Assembly (NCBI GenBank): GCA_015060925.1
Contig: SUXM01000003.1
Span: forward strand, 62,001 to 126,000
Length of the DNA stretch: 64,000 bases
DNA from: Parabacteroides distasonis
GTDB lineage: Bacteria; Bacteroidota; Bacteroidia; Bacteroidales; Tannerellaceae
Direction of reading: 5' to 3'
The notes beneath the pieces were generated by a model. It did not search any database, was not told the origin of the DNA, and worked only from the letters and a program-made list of their open reading frames with translations. Each line of letters starts with the position of its first letter. The stretch's first letter is position 1. The translations under genes and the position numbers were made by a program. This document shows, piece after piece, positions 9,839-19,700 of this stretch.

Positions 9839-9968
9839 GTTGTGCTTTTAGCTCTTCAAAAGCGTAGATTGAAAAACACGAAGCCGCAATAGCCACTTTG
9901 CTGCCACTACGTAATTCCGTTACAAAATCATCCTTTAGGATCTTGTCAATATTATTTATCAGCTCCAT
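9789..9968 (-). pseudogene. N-terminal remnant of a PLD/SNF2-type helicase-related protein
   Basis: A minus-strand frame of 59 codons starts at an ATG (9968-9966) and stops at TGA (9791-9789). It begins MELINNIDKILKDDF and contains GSKVAIAASCFSIYAFEEL, which I associate with the N terminus of large Bacteroidetes helicase-related proteins with a phospholipase-D-like N-terminal domain, often found beside type III restriction genes. After about 45 residues the match ends where the frame runs antisense into the Res remnant, so the two broken genes are joined tail-to-tail. It is probably not functional. Confidence 0.5.
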
Positions 9969-10364
9969 ATCGTTCCTACATTAAGCAGGTTGGATATCGG
10001 GCTTCAGATAACCAGATTGTTTTTGTATGTTCTCCGTTCAGGCATAAAAAAGCGTGAAGCCCTGCACTGCCGCTCGCTCCACGATTAGAGGCTCCTCTCA
10101 CACAGAAAATCGCATACTTGTAGTGTAAAAGTACAGATAATATTTTCTTCTTCCTAAAATGTAAGGAAATAAAAGTTATTCCGGATTACATCCGATCTAA
10201 TTCAAAATAGGTCGGATGTAATCTGTGATTAGGTCCGATGTAAATTTTACTGATAACAATCTTTATTCCTTTCTGTTTCTAATAATTTTCCTTTTCTTTG
10301 TATGAACCAATCGAGGAATAGATCTTGATTGGTATTAATGTGTTATAACTAAAATCCTAAAGCT
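9969..10364. other. Non-coding stretch with palindromes before Rpn gene
   Basis: No convincing gene is seen between the helicase remnant and the Rpn nuclease. The first half (to about 10140) has a locally higher G+C patch (10050-10100), probably debris of the lost locus. The second half holds the inverted repeat at 10184-10223 and a third half-copy at 10229-10244. The last 60 bases before the Rpn ATG are AT-rich and should contain its promoter; I do not see a clear TAnnTTTG element. Confidence 0.5.
10184..10245. repeat. Palindromic extragenic repeat, related to the copy at 30871-30928
   Basis: GATTACATCCGATCTA (10184-10199) and TAGGTCGGATGTAATC (10208-10223) form a 16-bp stem with one non-Watson-Crick position and an 8-nt loop. 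A further half-unit containing AGGTCCGATGTAA follows at 10231-10243; its reverse complement TTACATCGGACCT occurs at 30872-30884. It lies just upstream of the Rpn nuclease gene, and no T-run follows, so it looks like a dispersed repeat rather than a terminator. Confidence 0.7.
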
Positions 10365-11279
10365 ATGGGAAAATTCATGAACCCTTTTACGGATGTGGGT
10401 TTTAAACATCTGTTCGGTAGAGAGGTCAGCAAGGAGTTACTGTTGGAATTGTTGCGGGTCATCTTAGGAAATGAACGTAAAGTAAAAAGTATCAGTCTTT
10501 TGAACAAAGAAAAGATACCGAAGTCTTTGAATCAGAAAGTGATCATATACGACATCCTTTGTGAAGATGAAGATGGTACGAAGTTTATCGTGGAGATACA
10601 GAACCAGTATCAAGATTATTTTTTAGACAGGGCTTTGTATTATCTATGTCGGATGATTGACGAGCAGGGGTTAAGAGGCTCTGCTTGGAATTATGAGATT
10701 TATCCGGTTTACGGCATCTTCTTCTTGAACTTCAAGATAGCCCCATTGACGAAATTCCGCACCGACGTGATTTTGGCCGATCGGGAAACAGGCAGGATGG
10801 TCAACAGCAAGATGCGGCATATCTATTTAAGTTTGCCCTACTTCACAAAAAGGGAAGAGGAATGTGAAACCGATTTTGATCGTTGGATGTATCTATTGAA
10901 GAATATGGACAGTTTTGAGAAAATACCTGAATATGCCTCGAAGTCAGTGTTTGGTAAGATTTTGGAGGTGGCGGATGTAGCCTCGTTGAATGAAGAGGAG
11001 CGTTGGGAGTATGACCAAGCGCTTAAACATTACCGGGACTACAACAACACGTTGCACACCAGTTACCGCCAAGGCAAAGAAGAGGGGTATGCCGAAGGTG
11101 AGGCAAAAGGTCTTGAGAAAGGCAGAACTGAGGGTCTTGCCGAGGGTGAAGCTATCGGTTTGACAAAAGGAATCCGTCAGATGCTTCGTAATATGCAGAC
11201 CATGGGAATGGATATGGCTACGATGGCTCAGATAACCAAACTCTCGGAAGAGGAGGTCACAAAGTTACTGCAGAAATAA
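10365..11279 (+). CDS. Rpn-family recombination-promoting nuclease / PD-(D/E)XK transposase-like protein
   Basis: A 304-residue member of the family formerly called transposase_31, now known as RecA-independent recombination-promoting nucleases in the E. coli Rpn group. The N terminus MNPFTDVGFKHLFG and the catalytic segment with YDILCEDEDG and FIVEIQNQY (D...ExQ form of the PD-(D/E)XK core, residues about 65-85) are diagnostic. The C-terminal third has a Gly/Glu-rich repeat (EEGYAEGEAKGLEKG) and a short helical domain ending SEEEVTKLL. The gene is intact, stands alone, is preceded by palindromic repeats and followed by a strong hairpin terminator. A broken relative lies at 39528-39902. Confidence 0.9.
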   Translation: MGKFMNPFTDVGFKHLFGREVSKELLLELLRVILGNERKVKSISLLNKEKIPKSLNQKVIIYDILCEDEDGTKFIVEIQNQYQDYFLDRALYYLCRMIDEQGLRGSAWNYEIYPVYGIFFLNFKIAPLTKFRTDVILADRETGRMVNSKMRHIYLSLPYFTKREEECETDFDRWMYLLKNMDSFEKIPEYASKSVFGKILEVADVASLNEEERWEYDQALKHYRDYNNTLHTSYRQGKEEGYAEGEAKGLEKGRTEGLAEGEAIGLTKGIRQMLRNMQTMGMDMATMAQITKLSEEEVTKLLQK

Positions 11280-11294
11280 ACAAATTATTCTCAT

Positions 11295-11340
11295 AGACAA
11301 GTCAGCCGAAAAATGAATTTCGACTGACTTGTCTATTTAT
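11295..11340 (+). terminator. Intrinsic terminator after Rpn nuclease
   Basis: A 17-bp stem with one G-T pair is formed by AGACAAGTCAGCCGAAA (11295-11311) and TTTCGACTGACTTGTCT (11318-11334), with a 6-nt loop and then ATTTAT. It lies 15 bases behind the stop and could also serve the catalase transcript coming from the right. Confidence 0.85.
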
Positions 11341-11387
11341 AATTAAAATCCTAAATGCGATAGAATAATTTATGCGTCTTTCTATTT

Positions 11388-12854
11388 CTATCTTGTCTCT
11401 TGAAGGGCTGTCTTTAAACAGATATGCAAGGCATTTGCTACACCTTCTCCATAGGCCGGATCTGCTTTATAGCAATTGCGGACATGCCTTTGTTTGATAA
11501 ACAATTCACAGTCTCCCATGGCACGAGCTGTATTGTCAAATAGGAGTTGTCTTTCTTCCAAAGGCATTAGACGGAAGAGTGCTGCCGGTTGGCTGTAGTA
11601 GTCATTATCGTATTCTCGTTCATTGTAGTTGTAAATAGCTCCATTTGCAGGGTAGGGAGGTTCTTTATGTTCTGGAGAGTCTTTCCATTCTCCGTAACTG
11701 TTCGGTTCGTACCCTTTAGTCGAACCGTAATTTCCATCTACACGCATAGTGCCATCCCGGTGATAAGCATGGAAAGGACAGCGAGGTCTGTTTACCGGTA
11801 TTTGTTCTAAGTTGACTCCTAAACGGTAACGTTGAGCATCTCCGTATGAAAATAAACGGCCTTGTAACATTTTATCGGGAGAGAATCCGATGCCATCTAC
11901 GATATTCATTGGGTTAAAAGCTGATTGTTCAACCTCGGCAAAGTAATTTTCCGGATTACGGTTTAATTCCAATATACCCACGTCTATGAGTGGGAAATCA
12001 CCGTGCGGCCATACTTTGGTTAGATCGAAAGGATTGATCCGATAGCATTCTGCCTGTTCAAGAGTCATCAATTGAATTTGGAATTTCCATTTAGGAAAGT
12101 CTCCTTTTTCAATACTTTCAAATAAATCCCGTTGGTGAGATTCACGATCTTTAGCTATGATTGCTTCTGCCTCTTGATCTGTTAGATTTTTGATTCCTTG
12201 CATTGTCTTTAGATGGAATTTAACCCAAATTCGTTCATTTTTTGTATTGATGAAGCTGTAGGTATGACTACCGTAACCGTTCATGTGGCGATAGGAATAG
12301 GGTATACCACGTGGACTCATGGTGATGGTGACTTGGTGTAATGCTTCGGGTAACAAAGTCCAAAAGTCCCAGTTATTATTGGCACTACGCATATTGGTTT
12401 TAGGGTCTCGTTTGATGGCGTGGTTTAAATCAGGAAATTTAAGAGGATCTCGTAGGAAAAAGACCGGTGTGTTGTTCCCAACCAGATCCCAGTTCCCCTC
12501 TTCTGTATAGAATTTTATGGCAAAACCACGTATATCTCTCTCCGCATCTGCTGCACCTCGTTCTCCTGCAACAGTAGAGAAACGGACAAAACAGTCAGTC
12601 TTTTTTCCCACTTTATTGAAAATGGCCGCTTTAGTATAGGTACTGATATCGTGGGTAACGGTAAAAGTACCGTATGCTCCTGATCCTTTGGCATGCATAC
12701 GTCTTTCAGGAATAACTTCCCGATCAAAGTGTGCTAACTTTTCGATGTACCAGGCATCTTGTAAGAGGACTTGTCCACGAGGTCCTACGGTCTGTGTGTT
12801 CTGGTTGTCTGCTACAATACGTCCATTGGCTGTTGTTAATCTCTTTTTGTCCAT
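11388..12854 (-). CDS. katA: Monofunctional haem catalase
   Basis: Dismutates hydrogen peroxide in the cytoplasm. The 488-residue small-subunit catalase shows the active-site region [17 protein letters not shown] with the distal histidine, the distal asparagine region [19 protein letters not shown], and the proximal haem-ligand motif [14 protein letters not shown] with its tyrosine. Length and motifs fit the clade 3 enzymes found in Bacteroides. The start is only 27 bases behind the RND permease stop on the same strand, leaving little room for a separate promoter. Either it is read through from the efflux operon or its promoter lies inside the permease gene. No OxyR-type site was identified. 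Confidence 0.96.
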   Translation of the reverse strand: MDKKRLTTANGRIVADNQNTQTVGPRGQVLLQDAWYIEKLAHFDREVIPERRMHAKGSGAYGTFTVTHDISTYTKAAIFNKVGKKTDCFVRFSTVAGERGAADAERDIRGFAIKFYTEEGNWDLVGNNTPVFFLRDPLKFPDLNHAIKRDPKTNMRSANNNWDFWTLLPEALHQVTITMSPRGIPYSYRHMNGYGSHTYSFINTKNERIWVKFHLKTMQGIKNLTDQEAEAIIAKDRESHQRDLFESIEKGDFPKWKFQIQLMTLEQAECYRINPFDLTKVWPHGDFPLIDVGILELNRNPENYFAEVEQSAFNPMNIVDGIGFSPDKMLQGRLFSYGDAQRYRLGVNLEQIPVNRPRCPFHAYHRDGTMRVDGNYGSTKGYEPNSYGEWKDSPEHKEPPYPANGAIYNYNEREYDNDYYSQPAALFRLMPLEERQLLFDNTARAMGDCELFIKQRHVRNCYKADPAYGEGVANALHICLKTALQETR

Positions 12855-12881
12855 ACAGATTTTTGTTTTTAAGTGAATAAT

Positions 12882-15800
12882 CTATTGCTTTGTATGTTTT
12901 TTATCTAATATTTGTTCTTGAAACAGTTGCATGAGCTCATAGAAAGAGGGGATAAAGAGGGTTGCAATCAGTGTGTTGATAGCCATGCCAAATACAACTG
13001 CTGTTCCTAAAGCGAGGCGGCTGCTTGCTCCGGCTCCTGTTGCAAATAGGAGGGGCATGACACCTAAAACAAAAGCAAACGAAGTCATAAGAATAGGTCG
13101 TAAACGAACATGACCGGCCTCTTTTGCCGCTTCACGTATAGAGTTCCCCGCTTTGCGATAGTCACGTGCAAACTCGACAATTAAGATTCCGTTCTTGGCG
13201 GATAAAGCTATCAGAAGTATAATACCGATTTGCGTGTAGATACTAATAGGTATATGTATGATAAAACATCCTATGAGTGCACCTAACAGAGCAATCGGTA
13301 ATCCGATGATTGCTGCGACCGGACTGGTCCAACTTTCATATTGGGCGGAAAGAACCAAGTAGGCAACCAGTAGAGCCATTGCGAAAACTAACATTGTAGT
13401 TGAGCCTGCCTGTGTTTCCTGGTAAGCAACGGATGTCCATTCATATCCGAAGTTATCACCTAATTCCTCTTGAACTAACTCTTCCATCGCTTGTATGGCT
13501 TGTCCGGAACTATATGAAGGGTTGGGAATGCATGTGATGGATGCAGACTTGTACATGTTGTATAAGTTGATCTGGTCCAATCCTAATTCTTCTTTAATCT
13601 CTGTAAAGGCTGAGAATGGAACCATCTTCCCATTCTTGTTGGTGACACTTAAATGGAGGATGTCTTCCATAACCTTTTGTGCCTGTTCGCTTGCCTCTAT
13701 CTTCACTTGGTAGATGTGTCCAAACTCGATGAAGTCATTGACATAGGCTGCTCCCATGTAATAACTGAGCGTGGAGAATACCTGATCCAACTGTAAACCC
13801 AATAGTTGTACCTTGTCTCGGTTTATTTCTAATTTGTATTGAGGAACATTTGCTTGATACATGGATGAGATATTCAATAATTCAGGTTTCCTTTGATAAT
13901 TGCTTTGTAACGTCTCAACTGCACGTTGTATTTCTGTCGGTCCTAAATTCTTTCGATCTTCTAATTGCAATTGCAGTCCTCCGGATGCTCCTAAACCCGG
14001 GATGGCAGGAGGAATCATGGCGAAGATTTGTGCTTCTTGAATAAAAAACGCTTCTTGATTGAAACGATTGACGATAGCAGCTGCTGAATGTGTTTTCCCT
14101 TTTCGTTCTTTCCAATCTTTTAGAATGACAAAGTAAGTACCGGCATTCGATAGTTCCCCACCGCTCATAACAGAGAAACCACAGATCTCAATATATGTTT
14201 TGACTTCAGGATAATTATCTAATAACTTGTTGATGGATCGTCCGACAGCTTCGGTCCGTTCCAAACTGGAGGCCGGAGGTAGTTGGACAGATATCAAGAA
14301 GTAGCCATCATCCTCTTCTGGTATGAAAGTAGTAGGCCAACGCATGAACATCATGAAAGTTATCACTGAAAGGATTCCAAACGAGATCAAAGTGGGAATC
14401 GGATTTTTTAGCATACGGTTGACAATTGAATCAAAGAGTTGTTGGGTCTTGCCAAATCCTTTGTTAAAAGCCTTAAATAAAAAGTTTGACTTCTCTTTTT
14501 GGGGTTGTAAAAAGAGGGCACATAGAGCGGGTGTCAACGTTAAAGAGTTGATGCCGCTTAATACGGTAGCAGAAGCAATGGTCAAAGCGAATTGTTTATA
14601 GAGTTGGCCGGATATACCACTGATAAAGATTGTAGGAATGAATACGGCTAATAAGACCAAAACAACACCAATGATAGGTCCAACAATCTCATTCATTGCT
14701 TGTGTGACAGCTGCGCGTGGGGTATATTTGTCGGTCTCTAATAAACGTGAAGAGTTTTCAACGACAACAATGGCATCATCTACAACGATGGCTATTGCTA
14801 AGATTAAACCAAACAGGGTTAATGTATTGATAGAAAATCCTAAAAGTGACATGATAGCCAATGTCCCTATTAAAGAGACAGGAATGGTGATACAAGGTAT
14901 AATTACAGCCCGGAAGTTTTGCAGGAAAAGGAAGATGACTAATATAACTAATAAAGTAGTCTCTACGAATGTTTTAAGAACTTCATCTATAGAAGCATTG
15001 ATTACTTCTGTCGTGTCTAATGTGACTTGGTATGTTACTCCTTTTGGAAGATTGGAGGATAATTGTTCCATCTTTTTCCGTACCTCTTTGGCTACTTCTA
15101 AAGAGTTAGAACCCGGAAGCTGATATATAGCAATAGCAGCACAGGGATTTCCTTTTAAGCGAGAGGTGACATTATAGGATATACTGCCTAATTCAATGTG
15201 GGCAACATCTTTTAATCGTAAGATTTGACTGTCTTTTGTCCGGAGGATGATATTGCCAAACTCTTCAGGAGTGGTAAGTCTTCCTTTTACAGTTAGGGTA
15301 TATTGGAAAGGATTATCTCCTTGGGCAATCGGTTGTCCTACATATCCGGCTGACACTTGGGTGTTTTGTATCGATATGGCTTGGAAGATCATCTCCGGTG
15401 TTAAATTGCGGATACGCATAGCATCAGGATCTAACCATATACGCATGCTGTAATCTCCGGCTCCCATGACGTTGACTGATCCGACACCCGGTAAACGGGT
15501 TAACTCATCCGTTAGGTTTAGACTTGCATAATTGCTTAAGTATAGACCATCATAGATGGAGTCGCGAGCACTTAATGTCAACATCATAAGTATGTTTGAA
15601 GACTGCTTTTTCGTGGTAATACCTTGTACAATGACTGCTTCAGGAAGGCTACTTTGTGCTACGTTTACTCGATTTTGTACCATGACCGTTGCCATGTCTA
15701 TATCTGTCCCAACAGCAAAGGTTATGGTTAATGTATAAGTTCCCGAACTGGAGGAGGTGGAACTCATATAAAGCATTCCTTCAACACCATTAACCTGCTG

Positions 15801-15998
15801 TTCGATAGGTAATCCTACAGTTTGGGCTACAGTTTCAGCATCTGCACCAGGGTAAACAGCAGAAACTTGTACTGTGGGAGGAGTGATATTTGGATATTGA
15901 TCGATGGGAAGTATGTGAAGTGTGACTAAACCAGCTACAATCAAAACAAGAGCTAAGACTGTAGCAAAGATGGGTCTGTTTATAAAAAACTTTATCAT
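12882..15998 (-). CDS. RND efflux permease, HAE-1 (AcrB/MexB-like)
   Basis: The inner-membrane proton-driven pump of a tripartite drug exporter, 1038 residues as expected. It starts [20 protein letters not shown], the usual first membrane helix, followed by the porter segment [21 protein letters not shown]. Membrane helix 4 has [18 protein letters not shown], where the adjacent aspartates are the proton-relay pair. The second half repeats the architecture with helices at the C terminus. It forms an operon with the adaptor (6 bases upstream) and the outer-membrane factor. Substrates cannot be told, but HAE-1 pumps export lipophilic drugs, bile salts or dyes. Confidence 0.95.
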   Translation of the reverse strand: MIKFFINRPIFATVLALVLIVAGLVTLHILPIDQYPNITPPTVQVSAVYPGADAETVAQTVGLPIEQQVNGVEGMLYMSSTSSSSGTYTLTITFAVGTDIDMATVMVQNRVNVAQSSLPEAVIVQGITTKKQSSNILMMLTLSARDSIYDGLYLSNYASLNLTDELTRLPGVGSVNVMGAGDYSMRIWLDPDAMRIRNLTPEMIFQAISIQNTQVSAGYVGQPIAQGDNPFQYTLTVKGRLTTPEEFGNIILRTKDSQILRLKDVAHIELGSISYNVTSRLKGNPCAAIAIYQLPGSNSLEVAKEVRKKMEQLSSNLPKGVTYQVTLDTTEVINASIDEVLKTFVETTLLVILVIFLFLQNFRAVIIPCITIPVSLIGTLAIMSLLGFSINTLTLFGLILAIAIVVDDAIVVVENSSRLLETDKYTPRAAVTQAMNEIVGPIIGVVLVLLAVFIPTIFISGISGQLYKQFALTIASATVLSGINSLTLTPALCALFLQPQKEKSNFLFKAFNKGFGKTQQLFDSIVNRMLKNPIPTLISFGILSVITFMMFMRWPTTFIPEEDDGYFLISVQLPPASSLERTEAVGRSINKLLDNYPEVKTYIEICGFSVMSGGELSNAGTYFVILKDWKERKGKTHSAAAIVNRFNQEAFFIQEAQIFAMIPPAIPGLGASGGLQLQLEDRKNLGPTEIQRAVETLQSNYQRKPELLNISSMYQANVPQYKLEINRDKVQLLGLQLDQVFSTLSYYMGAAYVNDFIEFGHIYQVKIEASEQAQKVMEDILHLSVTNKNGKMVPFSAFTEIKEELGLDQINLYNMYKSASITCIPNPSYSSGQAIQAMEELVQEELGDNFGYEWTSVAYQETQAGSTTMLVFAMALLVAYLVLSAQYESWTSPVAAIIGLPIALLGALIGCFIIHIPISIYTQIGIILLIALSAKNGILIVEFARDYRKAGNSIREAAKEAGHVRLRPILMTSFAFVLGVMPLLFATGAGASSRLALGTAVVFGMAINTLIATLFIPSFYELMQLFQEQILDKKHTKQ

Positions 15999-16004
15999 TG
16001 TTGT

Positions 16005-17123
16005 TTATTTTATAGGCTTAATACTCATTCCGTCTTTTACTTTTAACAAGGCAGTTGTGACATATTGTTCGTTAGGCAGGATGCCTTTTGTAACCTGCCG
16101 GAGGGTATCGTCTATCAGTTGTCCAATTTCAATATGCCGGTGTTGTACAATATTGGAATCATTCACGACATAAAGAAATTTACCTAATTGGTCAGTTCCT
16201 ATGGATGCATCTCTCACTAAGATGGCATTTTTCTGTTTGTTGTAAGGTAGGGTTATTGTAACATAAAGTCCACTCTTGAGTGTCCCGTCTTTATTTTCTA
16301 TATTCGCACGGACTTTTAAAGTTCCGGTTGACAAGTCAATGTAAGGAGCCAGATAATCCATCGTACCTGTATAGATTTTTCTCCCGTTTTGTCCTGCTTG
16401 TATGCTGACTAAAGTCTCTTTTTTATTGAGATTCAAGCTGTCTGCTTGGGCTATTTGTTGCATTTGTAGAAATTGGCTATCTTCAATATCAAAGTTTGCA
16501 TACATAATATCGTCTTTATATAAGGTGGCTAAAGTTACAGGTTGGACTGCTCCGTTTATATAGTTACCTATATCATAATTACTTTCCGTTATACGACCAT
16601 TAAATGGCGTACGTATGTAACAATAATCCAAGTTGGTTTGTGCAGTTTTTAATGCAGCTTCTGCATTTCGAACAGCAGCTTCCATCTCTTCTGTTGTCGA
16701 TTGAGCTTGTAAAACCTGTATTTGACTGACTGCACCACTTTTGACTGCTTCTTGCATTCGTAGGTAGTTGTTACGTGCATATTCTAATTGAGCTTTAGAT
16801 GTCTTGAGTGCAGCCTCTGCTTGGATAACATTGTTTTTGTAAATGTCGGGTTCTATAATAAAGACCAATGTGCCTTTTTTTACGAACTCACCAGCTTTTA
16901 AAAAAGAGGATTGTAAATAACCATTTACACGGGCGACAAGGTTGACTGTCTTGTCTGAACTGAGAAACCCTGGATATTGTTTGGTTAAAGTGATCTCTTT
17001 TATAATGGGATTGGCTACATGGATGGTAGGAACTTGTGGCATGGATGCTTGTTTCTCCTTTTGGCAGCCTATGCTGAAAAGTACGGTCAAACTGATTATA
17101 CCAAATGTAATGAATGTTTTCAT
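16005..17123 (-). CDS. RND efflux periplasmic adaptor lipoprotein (AcrA/MexA-like)
   Basis: Membrane fusion protein that couples the RND pump to the outer-membrane channel. A signal peptide ends in the lipobox FSIGC with the lipidated cysteine at residue 20. Lipoyl/barrel-sandwich segments flank a coiled-coil hairpin (about residues 95-165, rich in ALKTSKAQLEYARNNY-type heptads), followed by the beta-barrel region with FNGRITESNYDIGNYI. The length of 372 residues is normal. It lies between the outer-membrane factor (11 bases) and the permease (6 bases) in one minus-strand operon. Confidence 0.94.
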   Translation of the reverse strand: MKTFITFGIISLTVLFSIGCQKEKQASMPQVPTIHVANPIIKEITLTKQYPGFLSSDKTVNLVARVNGYLQSSFLKAGEFVKKGTLVFIIEPDIYKNNVIQAEAALKTSKAQLEYARNNYLRMQEAVKSGAVSQIQVLQAQSTTEEMEAAVRNAEAALKTAQTNLDYCYIRTPFNGRITESNYDIGNYINGAVQPVTLATLYKDDIMYANFDIEDSQFLQMQQIAQADSLNLNKKETLVSIQAGQNGRKIYTGTMDYLAPYIDLSTGTLKVRANIENKDGTLKSGLYVTITLPYNKQKNAILVRDASIGTDQLGKFLYVVNDSNIVQHRHIEIGQLIDDTLRQVTKGILPNEQYVTTALLKVKDGMSIKPIK

Positions 17124-17134
17124 ATTTTACTTAT

Positions 17135-18559
17135 TTATTTTCTATTGTTTGTTTCTAAGTTCTCTATAGTTGTATTCCAACCGCCTCCTAATGCTTGGTA
17201 AAGTTGGATCAGATAAAGCAGTGACGAGCCTTTGGACTGTATTAAGTCCTGTTCGTAATTGAAGAGGGATCGTTGTGCATCCAATACATTTTGAAAGGGT
17301 ATTAACCCTTGTTTATATAGGTCAAGGGATAGTTCCAAAGTCTGTTTGCCTTGATTGACTACCTCTCGAAGGTTTACGATTTGTTTGATGGAATATTTGT
17401 AAGCATTCATTGCGTTATCAACCTCTTGGATGGCTACAAGTATATCCTCATTGAATTGACGGATTGATTCATCTAATTGTACTTTGGCCAATCGTGTTGC
17501 TTGAATCAGTTTTGTACCTTGGAACAGATTCCAAGAGATGGAAGGAGCTATTTCGTATGTTAAACTGGTATGCCTGATTAATTTGTCTAAGTCATGTGAA
17601 GAAAAACCGATAGAACCATTTACAAAAACTTTCGGCCACCAATCTGATTTGGATGCACCTAACGAGGCAGCTTGTGCTTCAACTTGGTAGAACGAAGTTC
17701 GGAGATCCGGACGTCGGAGTAAAAGCTGAGCCGGAATTCCTATGCTAACCATTTCAATATATTCGGGTAACGGTTTGGCTTCCTGTGTGATGGAACGAAT
17801 ATCAGTAGGATAAAGAGCCAATAATACACCTAGAGAATTAGCATATTGAATGATACCGGATTCTAACATGGGGAGGGAGGCTTTTGTCTCATAATATACA
17901 GATAGGGCTTGGGATACATCTAACTTAGATGCAAGTCCTGTCTCAAACCTTTTTTGGGTTATTAAAACGACTCCCCATTGGGATTCACAATTCTTTTTGA
18001 CAACCTCTATCTCTTGCTGTAATTCCCTCAAATGTATATAGGCAGATGCTACTTGGGCACAGAGTGAAACCATTACAGCTTTATATTCTTCTTGTGAGGC
18101 TGCAAAGTACTTTTTTTCCGCTTTTACCCGATTACGGATACTCCCAAACAGATCTATTTCCCAGCTCGTAGCTAAAGAGGCATTGCTATATTGACTGATA
18201 CTTTGTGGAAGATTATTGATATTTCCACTGTTTTGCTGTCGAGTCCAACCGGTTGTAAGAGCTAAGCTCGGATAGTAATTTCCTTGTTGGATTCGTAAAT
18301 TAGCTTTAGCCATAGCTATGCGATCTATTGCCATTTGTATGGAGTAGTTTTGTTGGATGGCCATTTCAATCAAAGAATCTAAAGTGGAATCATTGAAATT
18401 ACTCCACCATTGGTCATTGTTGGGTAAGGTCTGTTGAAAATAGCTGTTATCTGATAGCCATGTATTTGGCAATGCTCGTTCCAAATAATTCTGCTTTTTT
18501 TGTGCCGATAATGTGATGGGGAACAACAGGCAGAACATGTAATATCTCCATGTTTTCAT
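17135..18559 (-). CDS. RND efflux outer-membrane factor (TolC/OprM family)
   Basis: Outer-membrane channel of the tripartite pump. The signal peptide ends near LSAQ without a lipobox cysteine, so this one is probably not a lipoprotein, unlike OprM. Two repeats of the OEP domain are visible; the first has SLATSWEIDLFGSIRNRVKAE, shortened here to the diagnostic WEIDLFG, and the second has ISWNLFQG near residue 340. A conserved LLLRRPDLR motif lies near residue 275. It is the first gene of the efflux operon. A divergent DMT transporter begins about 130 bases away, so the efflux promoter lies in 18560-18688. Confidence 0.93.
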   Translation of the reverse strand: MKTWRYYMFCLLFPITLSAQKKQNYLERALPNTWLSDNSYFQQTLPNNDQWWSNFNDSTLDSLIEMAIQQNYSIQMAIDRIAMAKANLRIQQGNYYPSLALTTGWTRQQNSGNINNLPQSISQYSNASLATSWEIDLFGSIRNRVKAEKKYFAASQEEYKAVMVSLCAQVASAYIHLRELQQEIEVVKKNCESQWGVVLITQKRFETGLASKLDVSQALSVYYETKASLPMLESGIIQYANSLGVLLALYPTDIRSITQEAKPLPEYIEMVSIGIPAQLLLRRPDLRTSFYQVEAQAASLGASKSDWWPKVFVNGSIGFSSHDLDKLIRHTSLTYEIAPSISWNLFQGTKLIQATRLAKVQLDESIRQFNEDILVAIQEVDNAMNAYKYSIKQIVNLREVVNQGKQTLELSLDLYKQGLIPFQNVLDAQRSLFNYEQDLIQSKGSSLLYLIQLYQALGGGWNTTIENLETNNRK

Positions 18560-18631
18560 TAGTTCAACTCTTTTGTTTAGACATAAAAAGAAACAGATGA
18601 ATAAAGAAAAAGTTTGTTTCTTTATCTTTAT

Positions 18632-18659
18632 TTTGGATATGGATGTTTATGTATCTTTA
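18632..18659 (+). promoter_or_regulatory. Candidate promoter of the DMT transporter gene
   Basis: TTTG at 18632-18635 and TATCTTTA at 18652-18659 resemble the Bacteroidetes -33 (TTTG) and -7 (TAnnTTTG) elements with a 16-bp gap, slightly short. The position supports the ATG at 18689 as start. Confidence 0.4.
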
Positions 18660-18688
18660 CCCTGTTTTTTAGAAATAACTCTTCGTGT

Positions 18689-19621
18689 ATGAATTATTTG
18701 GGTGAAATGATCTCTTTAACAGTTGCTGTATCTTGGACAATCACAGCTCTGTTTGCAGAAGTGGGAAGTAAAAGATTAGGTTCTTTGCAGTTGAATGTAT
18801 TTCGTATGGTTTTATCCTTGACGATGTTAGGGATGACTTTATGGTGGTTTACTGGAACTCCATATCCTTTATATACAAACGGAGAGGCTTGGTTTTGGTT
18901 GTCTCTCTCTGGTTTTGTCGGATATTTGTTGGGTGATTATTGTTTGTTTAATGCTTATATCTTGATCGGATCTCGTTTTGGACAGCTGTTTATGACTTTG
19001 GCACCTTTGGCTGCCGCTATTTCTGGATGGATGATTTTAGGTGAAAGAATGTCTTTACAAGCTGTTTTTGGAATGGTTGTTACATTGACAGGTATCGGTA
19101 TCTCTGTTTTGAATAAAGGGAATACTCAACATAAATTATCGTTGAAGTTACCATTGAAAGGTGTTTTGTTTGGTATAGGGGCAGGTATCGGACAAGGGGT
19201 AGGACTTGTTTTAAGTAAAGTAGGGATGAATTATTATGAAATGTCTATCCCGGAAGGAGAAGAAATGCTTAAAAGTTTACTTCCTTTTGCTTCAACATTT
19301 ATCCGTGCAGTGACGGGTGCTGTTGGTTTTTTATGTGTGATGGGATTGCAAAGGAAATTTCATACTTTATCTCTTGCTATTCGTGATCATAAAGGTATGG
19401 GAGCTGCGTTGGGGACTACGATTGCCGGACCTTTTATCGGTGTCTCTCTCTCTTTGATGGCGGTACAATATACAGAAGCAGGTGTAGCATCTACATTGAT
19501 GGCATTGACTCCCATCTTTATTCTTTGGCCGGCTCATCTGCTCTTTCATCAACAGGTTACAATTAAAGAGATTATAGGTGCTTTTATCAGTGTGATAGGG
19601 GTTTCTCTGTTTTTTATATAG
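18689..19621 (+). CDS. DMT-superfamily (EamA) membrane transporter
   Basis: A drug/metabolite transporter with about ten hydrophobic helices arranged as two EamA repeats (about residues 1-140 and 165-310). Typical helix-end motifs include GSRFGQLFMTLAPLAAAISG in the first repeat and LMALTPIFILWPAHLLFHQQ in the second. The frame is open back to 18614, but the ATG at 18689 begins directly before the first helix and lies behind a plausible promoter, giving 310 residues. Substrate is unknown; the family exports metabolites or amino acids. It stands alone, ending in a bidirectional terminator shared with the malic enzyme gene. Confidence 0.85.
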   Translation: MNYLGEMISLTVAVSWTITALFAEVGSKRLGSLQLNVFRMVLSLTMLGMTLWWFTGTPYPLYTNGEAWFWLSLSGFVGYLLGDYCLFNAYILIGSRFGQLFMTLAPLAAAISGWMILGERMSLQAVFGMVVTLTGIGISVLNKGNTQHKLSLKLPLKGVLFGIGAGIGQGVGLVLSKVGMNYYEMSIPEGEEMLKSLLPFASTFIRAVTGAVGFLCVMGLQRKFHTLSLAIRDHKGMGAALGTTIAGPFIGVSLSLMAVQYTEAGVASTLMALTPIFILWPAHLLFHQQVTIKEIIGAFISVIGVSLFFI

Positions 19622-19641
19622 GGTAGGGTATTAGGAAAAAG

Positions 19642-19681
19642 AAAAAGAGGATATGCTTACGAATAGGCATATCCTCTTTTT
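19642..19681. terminator. Bidirectional terminator between DMT transporter and maeB
   Basis: AAAAAGAGGATATGC (19642-19656) pairs perfectly with GCATATCCTCTTTTT (19667-19681) around a 10-nt loop. Each arm ends in an A- or T-run, so it can end transcripts from both converging genes. Confidence 0.92.
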
Positions 19682-19700
19682 GTATGGAATAGAGAAAATT

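Noticed and set aside
10365..11279. Insertion sequence with terminal repeats
   Set aside because: The Rpn protein is transposase-like by name, but no terminal inverted repeats or target duplications were found around it; the upstream palindrome is not matched by a downstream one.
14638..15123. 161-codon plus-strand frame inside the RND permease gene
   Set aside because: It lies wholly antisense to the conserved permease domain; composition is Thr/Ile-rich as expected from an antisense shadow, and there is no promoter or ribosome-binding site.
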